Part shown: one piece after another, positions 7,820 to 13,482 of the stretch
How the letters are laid out: the number at the start of each line of letters is the position of its first letter
How positions within the stretch are numbered: position 1 is the stretch's first letter
Source: DATHRK01 sp035465395
GTDB taxonomy: Bacteria > Gemmatimonadota > Gemmatimonadetes > Longimicrobiales > RSA9
Direction of reading: 5' to 3'
Length of the DNA: 13,482 bases
Assembly (NCBI GenBank): GCA_035465395.1
Contig: DATHRK010000008.1
Span: forward strand, 1 to 13,482
Position numbers and translations under genes: made by a program
The notes under the pieces: model-generated
Seen by the model: the letters and a program-made list of their open reading frames with translations, nothing else
Told to the model about the DNA's origin: nothing
Databases searched by the model: none

Positions 7820-7849
7820 ATTGTATGCGCGGCCCGAACGAAGGGGCAA
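7820..7849 (-). promoter_or_regulatory. Sigma-70-type promoter for pntAB-pntB-pncB
   Basis: On the minus strand TTGCCC (7844-7849, 4 of 6 consensus bases) and TACAAT (7820-7825, 5 of 6) are 18 bases apart. Transcription would begin near 7813, leaving a leader of about 45 bases before ATG 7768. It is the best promoter match I found in the window, and it lies after the end of the upstream TPR gene. Confidence 0.6.
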
Positions 7850-7898
7850 CGACCATCCGCGGCCGCGGCCAGGTTCGTGGACGCGGCCAACAGCGAGT

Positions 7899-7998
7899 CG
7901 CGGTGTCCGGCCAGGCCGCGCGAGGAGGGACCGCTCTTCCCTTGAGGCCGTTCAGGAATCGGACAGGAGTCGGCTCAGCTCGTTCCGTGCTTGCTCCA
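7899..7998. repeat. 100-base perfect direct repeat, copy 1
   Basis: Every base matches 10514-10613. Bases 7899-7951 are beyond the stop of the TPR gene and 7952-7998 encode its last 15 residues plus the stop. Identity breaks off sharply on both sides (T versus G at the left, C versus G at the right). Confidence 0.97.
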
Positions 7999-10366
7999 CC
8001 TGCGGCAGCACCGCCGGCTCCGGATCATGACGGAGGTCTAGGTAGTGACGGTAGGCGCGGATGGCCTCGTCCCGCCGGTCGAGGCGTGCGGCGAGCCGCG
8101 CCCTGAGCAGGAGCGTCGGAGCGATGTAGTGTCCGCTGCTCCACGTGTAGGCCCCGCTCCGCGCCATGTCGAGCGCCTGTTCGACGTCACCCCGGGTCGA
8201 GTAAACCCGAGCGGCGGTCAGGGCGGTAAGGGCGACGAGGTGGTAGTCTCCTATCCCCTGTCTGGCGAGGCTGTCCAACCTCGCCACGGCTTCGTCGTCC
8301 CCCGGTCCCCCGGCCAGCGCCTCCAGCCTCGTCAGACACGCCCGGGCAAGCGCCAGCCCGAGCGGCGTCGCGTTTGACGCACCCCGTAGGCTCTCGGCGA
8401 TGTCCAGGACATCCTCGTCATCGCCATCCTTGAGGAGCCGCCATTCGGCTACGCCGCAACGCGCCGCCAATCGCTCGTCGGGCGCCTCGGCGGCGTTGAC
8501 CAGGATTCGTTCAAGCCTGTCCAAGGCCGCCAGGGCCGCCCGCTCGTCGCCGTCCCACCAGAGAGCTTCGTGGATCCGCCGCAGAGCGCTCGCCGCGTCG
8601 TTCGAGGGCGCGACGAAGCGCCCCGCCTCGGCAGGCCGGCCCGCGTTCAGATACCACTGTCGGAGCATGTCCCTCGTCACCGGATTGCTCTGGGCGAGCG
8701 CGGCACGCCCTTCGAGAACTCGCACCGCCTGGCGGACCTCCGGCATGGGGAAACCGTCTACCGCCCCGTACCCGACGACTCTCCACAGGCTTTGGTCGGG
8801 GAAATCCTGCAGCCCGCTTACGAGGTCCGCGAGGGCGGCGCTGTCGCCGAGGGCGGTTACCATCCTCCAGCGGAAAAAATCCGCCACCGCGCCGGACCTG
8901 GTGGCGAGGTAGTGCTCACCGTGACGGCGCACGTCGGCGGCGTCCCCGAGGCGCACGTTCGTGTCGATCAGGTGCTCGAGCGCCGCGGTGAAGGTCGGAT
9001 CGAGATCCAAGCTGCGGGCGAAAGCTCGCTCGGCCTGGTCCAGGAACCGGTCCTCGCGGAGCGTGGAACCGTGGTGGTAGAGCTCGTCGCCCAGTTCGTA
9101 CCATGCCTCGGGCATGTTCATCGCCAGCTCGACCGCGTGTCTCGCCGCCCCGAGCCGCTCGCGGGCCGAGGAGGGCGCCGGGTAGTTCGGGCCACCGAGC
9201 ACGTCGAGCAGAGCGCGGTCGGCGGGGGTCAACCGGTCCAGGTTGCGATGGGCGACCCTCAGGCCCAAGGCCGTTTGGCGAGCGGACACGGCCGTGGACC
9301 ACCCCCCTGCCTCCCGGAGTCCTAGACCGGCGAGCGCGAAGGTCGTGTCGAACTCGACAGCGCGCTCGAAGTGCAGCGCAGCCTGGGAATACTCCCCTCT
9401 CCGGTATGCCTGTTGGCCTTCGAGGTATTCGCGCAACGCCGGCAGCGAAGTGCTGAGGAGCGCATCCAGGCGCCTGCTATCCAACGACTCTCCGATCAGG
9501 AGCCTGGCCGCCAACTCCTCGACCAGCGCGAGTACAGAATCCTGTGGCCCCTCCACGCTGGCCGAGATGAGTCGTTCTCCGCTCGCCACAGCAAGCAGGT
9601 CTGCACTGATGGCGATGGTGGGACCGGCCTGGACGACGCCGCCGTCGATGAGACGGCCGGCCCCCAACCGCGCGGCCGCCTCCAGGAGGGTCGCCCGCGT
9701 GGCCTCGGTCCCCGAAGCGGCCGCGCCACGCCAGGCGCTGACGGCTGCGCGCGGATCCACGACGGCGACCCCGCCTTCCCCGCCGAGCTTGGCGGCGAGC
9801 AGATCCACCATTCCCTCGCCGAGGTGCTGGAGCTCCGTTGCGACGGTGGGTACGCGGAAGGGGAAGACGGCGACGACGGCCGTGTCGGCGACCGAGGCTC
9901 GCTCGGGAGCGGCGCCCTGGGAGTCCGCGAAGAAGGTCAGCCAGGCCCCTGCGATGACAGCCCAGAAGACGGTCGCCGCCACGCCACCCGCTACGGCATT
10001 GCGCCAGGTGAGCATCCGGCCGGCTTGGGATACGGGTGGCGGCGGCTCGCCGGCAGAGGGCGATGCGGCCGGCCGCGGAGCGGGCTCCGCGCCGGGGGTC
10101 GACGCTGAGTGGGACGCGGCGTCCCGGCCGACGACGGGGGACTCTTGGGGGCCGCGCTCCTGTACGAACGCCGTCGCGACGACGATCGGGAAGCCAATGA
10201 TCAGCAACATTACAGCCAGAGCCGGGAACCAATCCGGCAGGCCCAGGCTCTCGGACAGAGTCTGAACGACCTCGACCGCAGCCCAGGAGCCGAACAGGTA
10301 GATCCCCATCACCTGCCAGAGCGATCGGCGGTGGATCTCCCGAATCAGCCGCTTGAGTTTCTCCAT
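7952..10366 (-). CDS. Membrane-anchored TolB-like/TPR protein, paralogue A
   Basis: The protein has 804 residues from ATG 10366. The N-terminal 70 residues, with the motif FGSWAAVEVVQTLSESLGLP, match the two-helix membrane module often found ahead of TolB-like and TPR domains in regulatory proteins (helices about 18-36 and 46-68). A Pro/Ala-rich linker of about 48 residues leads to a third helix (about 122-147). A TolB-like domain spans about 162-290, with VVAVFPFRV, LGEGMVDLLAAKL, LGAGRLIDGGVV and ISADLLAVASGE. TPR-like helices begin near 309 (YLEGQQAYRRGEYSQAALHFERA) and continue as an alpha-solenoid to the end. I see no kinase, cyclase or DNA-binding domain. Three helices would place the C-terminal two thirds outside the cytoplasm if the N-terminus is inside. 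The frame opens to GTG 10435, but the paralogue has a stop in that stretch, so the conserved ATG is preferred. A scaffolding or sensing role is inferred. Confidence 0.85.
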   Translation of the reverse strand: MEKLKRLIREIHRRSLWQVMGIYLFGSWAAVEVVQTLSESLGLPDWFPALAVMLLIIGFPIVVATAFVQERGPQESPVVGRDAASHSASTPGAEPAPRPAASPSAGEPPPPVSQAGRMLTWRNAVAGGVAATVFWAVIAGAWLTFFADSQGAAPERASVADTAVVAVFPFRVPTVATELQHLGEGMVDLLAAKLGGEGGVAVVDPRAAVSAWRGAAASGTEATRATLLEAAARLGAGRLIDGGVVQAGPTIAISADLLAVASGERLISASVEGPQDSVLALVEELAARLLIGESLDSRRLDALLSTSLPALREYLEGQQAYRRGEYSQAALHFERAVEFDTTFALAGLGLREAGGWSTAVSARQTALGLRVAHRNLDRLTPADRALLDVLGGPNYPAPSSARERLGAARHAVELAMNMPEAWYELGDELYHHGSTLREDRFLDQAERAFARSLDLDPTFTAALEHLIDTNVRLGDAADVRRHGEHYLATRSGAVADFFRWRMVTALGDSAALADLVSGLQDFPDQSLWRVVGYGAVDGFPMPEVRQAVRVLEGRAALAQSNPVTRDMLRQWYLNAGRPAEAGRFVAPSNDAASALRRIHEALWWDGDERAALAALDRLERILVNAAEAPDERLAARCGVAEWRLLKDGDDEDVLDIAESLRGASNATPLGLALARACLTRLEALAGGPGDDEAVARLDSLARQGIGDYHLVALTALTAARVYSTRGDVEQALDMARSGAYTWSSGHYIAPTLLLRARLAARLDRRDEAIRAYRHYLDLRHDPEPAVLPQVEQARNELSRLLSDS

Positions 10367-10467
10367 GGCTACCGTCGCGCTCTCAGGATCTCGTCCGGCC
10401 CACTCCACGGCGATCTCGGGCCCGTGTGACCGCACGCCGAGAACCTAGCCGCGACCGCCTGCCCGCG

Positions 10468-10516
10468 TCAGCACCCCCGCGTGCCCACGAGGCCCGGGCT
10501 CCTCTCCTCGTCGCGC
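10468..10516 (-). pseudogene. Relic of the 3' end of an SH3b-domain gene
   Basis: The minus strand here reads RDEERSPGLVGTRGC and then TGA. The end of the intact gene at 13039 reads RDEEKGPWVWWYTRGC and then TGA. The relic is one codon shorter and is cut at the duplication joint, so it has no start and no domain. Its stop lies 101 bases before the TPR start at 10366; in the intact unit the distance is 102 bases. Confidence 0.75.
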
Positions 10517-10613
10517 GGTGTCCGGCCAGGCCGCGCGAGGAGGGACCGCTCTTCCCTTGAGGCCGTTCAGGAATCGGACAGGAGTCGGCTCAGCTCGTTC
10601 CGTGCTTGCTCCA
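10514..10613. repeat. 100-base perfect direct repeat, copy 2
   Basis: Identical to 7899-7998. Bases 10514-10566 are 3' flank and 10567-10613 are the end of the upstream TPR gene. Its left edge coincides with the duplication joint. Confidence 0.97.
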
Positions 10614-12936
10614 GCCGGGGCGCGCTGGAGGGCTCGGGGTCGTCGTGCAGCGCGATGTAGTGGCGGTACGCCTCCTCCGCCTCGTCGCGTTCGCCGAGCT
10701 GCGCCGCGAGGCGAGCACGCAGCAGAATACTCGACGACAGCAGATAGTTCGTCGCCCAGTGGTACTGCCTCCGTCGCGTAGCTTGCAGCGCGCGCAGCGG
10801 CTCCCCGGCGTCGGCAAGCTCGCGCGCCGCCGTGAGGTTGGCGAGCGCTCGATAGTCGAAACGCCCTCCCATCGCGCCTTCCCGGGCGATCTGGTCCAGA
10901 CGCAGCAGCGGCGGCATGACCTCCCCGCCGCGGGCCCGCTCGACCAGCACCTCCAGGCGGACCGCGCAAAGAGCCGCTCGCGGAGCCACCTCCGGCGGAT
11001 ACGGCGGGGCGGTCCGCAAGTCCCGGATCAGGGCGCGGGCCCGCTCGACCGAAGAGCCACGCAGGAGCTCCCACTCCGCTACCCCGCACCGCGCGTCCAG
11101 TCGCTGCTCCGGGTCGGCGCTCTCCTCCTCCAGCAACCGCCGGAGGACCTCGAACGCGCCTTCTGCGGCGTCTTCGTCTCCGTCCCACCAGAGTGCCTCG
11201 TACAGCCGCCAGACTTGCCGGTCGACCTCGTCGTCCCTGGACCTCCGGATGCGCGCGGCTGCGGAGGGGCGCCCGCCGTTCAGATACCACTGCCGTAGGA
11301 CGAGCCGTGTGAAGTCCTCTTCGCCCGCCTCGGGGATCCGCCGCTCCAGCGCCCGCGCCATCCGTCGGGCCTCCGGCATCGAAGTCCCGTCCAGAGCGCT
11401 GTAGCCGACGATGCTGCGCAGGCTGTTCTCCGACATGTCGTTCGCTCTCGCTATCAGAGCCTCGAGCGCGTCGGAATCGCCGAGGGATTGGGCGGCGCGC
11501 CAGCGGTAGTAGTCGAGGAGGTCGCCTCGGGCGTCGGGGAAGTAGAGCGCCGAGTAGCGGCGCACGTCTGCTGTGTCGCCCAACCGGGCGTTCACTTCGA
11601 TCAGGTGTTCGAGCGAAGCAACCAGCCCCGGATCCAGCTTCAGCCCCCGTGCGAACGCGCGTTCGGCCTGCACGACGGCGTCGGGCAGTCCGAGTTGAGC
11701 GCCAGCGTGGAACAGGTGGTCGCCCAACTCGAACCAGGCTTCGGGCATGCTGGGCGCCATGTCCACGAGCTTGCGCAGAGCCGCCAAGCGCTCGCGTGCC
11801 GAGCTGGGCCGGGGGTAGTCGGAGCTGGTCATCGCCTCGAGAAGGGCCCGGTCTGCGGGGTCCAGGCGGTCGACGTTGGCCCAGGCCACCCGCTCCGCCA
11901 GATCGTTGCGCCCGCGCGAAACGTCGCTCCCCCACTGGCCCACCCTGCGAAGGGAAAGCGCCGCGACCGCGAACGTGGAGTCGATCGAGATCGCGCGGGC
12001 GAGGTCTGCGGCAGCTTGCGCGTACGATCCGGCCCGATAGGCCCGTTGGCCGTCCAGGTAGGCCCGCAGCGCCGGCAGGGACGTGCTCATCAGCGCGTCG
12101 AGGCGCGCGCCCTGCGCCTCACCCTCGATCAGGAGGCGGGCCGTGAGCTCTTCCGCCAGCGTGAGCACGCTGTCCGGGGGTCCCTGGACGCTGGCTCCGG
12201 CGAGCCGCTCGCCGCCCGGCACCTCGAGCAGGTCCGCGCTGAGGAAGATCGTCCCGCCGGAAGACACCACGCCGCCGTCGATGAGGCGGCCGGCCCCCAG
12301 CGCGGTTGCGGCAGCGATCAAGGCATCGCGGGTGATCGCGGAATCGCCGCCCGCGCCGGCCCGCCGCCAGGCGCTGATTGCGGCCCGCGGATCCACGGCT
12401 TGAACGCCGCCCTCCCCGGTCAACTTGGCCGCCAGCAGATCGACCATCCCCTCGCCGAGGTGAGCGAGCTCACTGACCTCACTGGGAACCCGAAACGGAA
12501 AGATGGCAACGAGCCCGGCGACCGGCCTGTCGGGAGACCCGGTTGGAGGGGAATCCCTGTCCGCGACGAACGTCAACCAGGCGCCGGCCACCAGCGCCCA
12601 GAAGACAGTCGCCACGAGTCCGCCCGCCAGCGCGTTGCGCCACGTCAGCAGGCTGGCTGGCGGGTCGGTGGGTGGCGTGGAGGCGGCCGGATCGGCGGCT
12701 GCGGCCTCGACCGAGGCCGGCGCCCCCTCCTGGACGAAGGCGGTGGCGACGACCACCGGAAAGCCGATGATCAGCAACACGACTGCGAGCGCGGGGAACC
12801 ACTGGGGAAGGCCGAGACTCTCCGAGAGTGTCTGAACGACCTCCACCGCCGCCCACGACCCGAACAGATAGATGGCGATGACTTGCCAGATGGACCGGCG
12901 GTGGATTTCCCGAATCAGCCGCTTGAGTTGCTCCAT
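10567..12936 (-). CDS. Membrane-anchored TolB-like/TPR protein, paralogue B
   Basis: The protein has 789 residues from ATG 12936 and the same layout as its neighbour. There are two N-terminal helices (about 18-36 and 46-68), a shorter Pro/Ala linker (71-97), a third helix (about 101-125) and a TolB-like domain (about 141-270) with LVAIFPFRV, LGEGMVDLLAAKL, LGAGRLIDGGVV and LSADLLEVPGGE. TPR-like repeats start near 289 (YLDGQRAYRAGSYAQAAADL) and 397 (EAWFELGDHLFHAG), and an alpha-helical tail ends ARNELSRLLSDS. By hand alignment the first 70 residues differ from paralogue A at 7 positions, while the middle of the protein is far more diverged. In-frame TGA codons upstream exclude a longer N-terminus. 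No good Shine-Dalgarno sequence precedes the ATG, as in the paralogue. The SH3b gene ends 102 bases upstream. The precise function is unknown; a membrane sensor or scaffold is inferred from the domains. Confidence 0.85.
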   Translation of the reverse strand: MEQLKRLIREIHRRSIWQVIAIYLFGSWAAVEVVQTLSESLGLPQWFPALAVVLLIIGFPVVVATAFVQEGAPASVEAAAADPAASTPPTDPPASLLTWRNALAGGLVATVFWALVAGAWLTFVADRDSPPTGSPDRPVAGLVAIFPFRVPSEVSELAHLGEGMVDLLAAKLTGEGGVQAVDPRAAISAWRRAGAGGDSAITRDALIAAATALGAGRLIDGGVVSSGGTIFLSADLLEVPGGERLAGASVQGPPDSVLTLAEELTARLLIEGEAQGARLDALMSTSLPALRAYLDGQRAYRAGSYAQAAADLARAISIDSTFAVAALSLRRVGQWGSDVSRGRNDLAERVAWANVDRLDPADRALLEAMTSSDYPRPSSARERLAALRKLVDMAPSMPEAWFELGDHLFHAGAQLGLPDAVVQAERAFARGLKLDPGLVASLEHLIEVNARLGDTADVRRYSALYFPDARGDLLDYYRWRAAQSLGDSDALEALIARANDMSENSLRSIVGYSALDGTSMPEARRMARALERRIPEAGEEDFTRLVLRQWYLNGGRPSAAARIRRSRDDEVDRQVWRLYEALWWDGDEDAAEGAFEVLRRLLEEESADPEQRLDARCGVAEWELLRGSSVERARALIRDLRTAPPYPPEVAPRAALCAVRLEVLVERARGGEVMPPLLRLDQIAREGAMGGRFDYRALANLTAARELADAGEPLRALQATRRRQYHWATNYLLSSSILLRARLAAQLGERDEAEEAYRHYIALHDDPEPSSAPRLEQARNELSRLLSDS

Positions 12937-13038
12937 GGCTGCCGTCGCGCTCTCAGGACCTCGTCCCGCTCACTCCGTTGCGGCCTCGGGCAGGCGCATA
13001 CGCGCTCCGAGAACCGGGGTGCGAATGCCGGCTTTGCC

Positions 13039-13482
13039 TCAGCACCCCCGCGTGTACCACCACACCCACGGACCCTTCTCCTCGTCGCGCCACTTGATCC
13101 AGCCCTCCTCGACCGTGACGTCGACCTCCTCGCCACTGCAGTAGGTGGGGGGTTGCTGGACGGACACCCGCATCCAGTCTCCGGCGATCTCGAGGATGTG
13201 GATCTCGCTGTCGCCGGCGTCGGCGGGGATCCAGGCAACGCGAGCGCTGTCCGTGGTGGGTCCCGCCCGCAGCGAATGCCTGACCTCTGCGCGGAAGTGC
13301 ACCGGGATGCTGTCGCGCATCAGCGTGCGGAAACGCTCCTCCCAGGGCTCGTAGGCCAGGCCGACCGGCACGCCCTTCAGGTGGCAGCCGTGCACCCACG
13401 CGGTGCCCTCCTCATCGCCCCGAGGCTCCGTGTGGCGGATGCGATACCACCCTCCCGAGGCGGTGTCGAGGACGACGAGCGA
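13039..13482 (-). CDS. SH3b-domain protein, C-terminal part (start outside window)
   Basis: The frame is open to the right edge, so the 147 visible residues are the C-terminal part; the GTG at 13395 is probably internal. Two bacterial SH3-like segments can be seen. Residues 1 to about 36 hold LVVLDTASGGWYRIRH followed by GTAWVHGCHL. Residues about 69-147 hold HSLRAGPTTDSARVAWI, AGDWMRVSV, EEGWIKW and a Trp-rich end. The G-W-Y-R-I/R-V and G-W-V/I-x patterns are typical of SH3b domains, which often bind cell-wall peptides or glycan and are usually exported. The signal sequence, if any, is off the window. The gene precedes the TPR gene on the same strand by 102 bases and its tail was copied with that gene in the duplication, which hints at a long-standing pairing. 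Domain assignment is by pattern only. Confidence 0.72.
   Translation of the reverse strand, partial: SLVVLDTASGGWYRIRHTEPRGDEEGTAWVHGCHLKGVPVGLAYEPWEERFRTLMRDSIPVHFRAEVRHSLRAGPTTDSARVAWIPADAGDSEIHILEIAGDWMRVSVQQPPTYCSGEEVDVTVEEGWIKWRDEEKGPWVWWYTRGC

Larger units (their letters stand above)
7899..10516 (-). repeat. Tandem duplication, downstream unit
   Basis: This unit (2618 bases) contains the relic of an SH3b gene tail, a 101-base leader, a full TPR gene and 53 bases of 3' flank. It is colinear with 10514-13090. The right end is placed where TCCTCGTCGCGC (10505-10516) matches 13079-13090 and similarity then stops. The units share CGC at the join, a 3-base microhomology. Confidence 0.8.
10514..13090 (-). 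repeat. Tandem duplication, upstream unit
   Basis: This unit (2577 bases) is colinear with 7899-10516: the 3' flank, TPR gene, leader and the last 17 codons of the SH3b gene. Beyond 13090 the SH3b gene continues but the downstream unit has no counterpart. Confidence 0.8.

Noticed and set aside
7769..7849. N-terminal extension of pntAB to 7849
   Set aside because: It would add 27 residues unlike the family and run through the predicted -10 and -35 elements; ATG 7768 has a good ribosome binding site and gives the normal N-terminus.
7899..10613. 100-base identity as an assembly artefact
   Set aside because: The sequences between and around the copies differ clearly, and the surrounding units are diverged homologues, so a false duplication by the assembler is unlikely, though a read check would settle it.
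10445..11935. Minus-strand open frame (496 codons) in another frame of TPR paralogue B
   Set aside because: Arg/Gly/Pro-rich and without domain signal; the overlapping frame aligns along its length with paralogue A.
7899..13090. Transposon or integron as the source of the duplicated units
   Set aside because: There is no transposase or integrase, no terminal inverted repeats and no target-site duplication that I can see; a 3-base microhomology fits simple tandem duplication.
12953..13399. Minus-strand open frame of 148 codons overlapping the SH3b gene
   Set aside because: It is out of frame with the SH3b-like sequence, which runs open to the window edge and whose tail is conserved as a relic at 10468-10516.

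Overview
The window is GC-rich bacterial chromosomal DNA. I see no tRNA, rRNA, CRISPR array, insertion sequence or phage gene. The best guess at lineage is Gemmatimonadota. This rests on the very high GC, the paired membrane-anchored TolB-like/TPR proteins, a secreted DUF11-repeat protein and a lipoprotein subtilase with a Gly/Lys-rich tail. It is an inference from gene style; another GC-rich phylum cannot be excluded.

Layout. Positions 2-1747 (+) are the 3' part of a secreted DUF11-repeat protein. It converges on a minus-strand subtilase lipoprotein (1897-3483) across a short gap holding two strong hairpins. After a 416-base gap with no convincing gene, the rest of the window is minus strand. 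In transcription order it runs: an SH3b-domain protein (cut by the window end, stop at 13039), a TolB-like/TPR membrane protein (12936-10567), a diverged paralogue of it (10366-7952), pntAB (7768-7475), pntB (7478-6087), a nicotinate phosphoribosyltransferase (6073-4697) and an unrecognised four-helix membrane protein (4619-3900).

How the genes work together. pntAB, pntB and pncB form a tight group concerned with nicotinamide nucleotides: the transhydrogenase membrane and NADP(H)-binding parts, then the first step of NAD salvage from nicotinate. The NAD(H)-binding alpha-1 subunit PntAA is absent from the window. A good -10/-35 pair sits directly in front of pntAB, so the group appears to start there.

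The most interesting structure is a head-to-tail duplication of about 2.6 kb (7899-10516 and 10514-13090). Each unit holds the last codons of an SH3b gene, a leader of about 100 bases, a complete TPR gene and 53 bases beyond its stop. The downstream unit keeps only a 15-codon relic of the SH3b gene, so the breakpoint can be placed to within 3 bases. The proteins have diverged, yet a 100-base stretch at the 3' end of both units, more than half of it non-coding, is perfectly identical. This suggests gene conversion or a constrained element.
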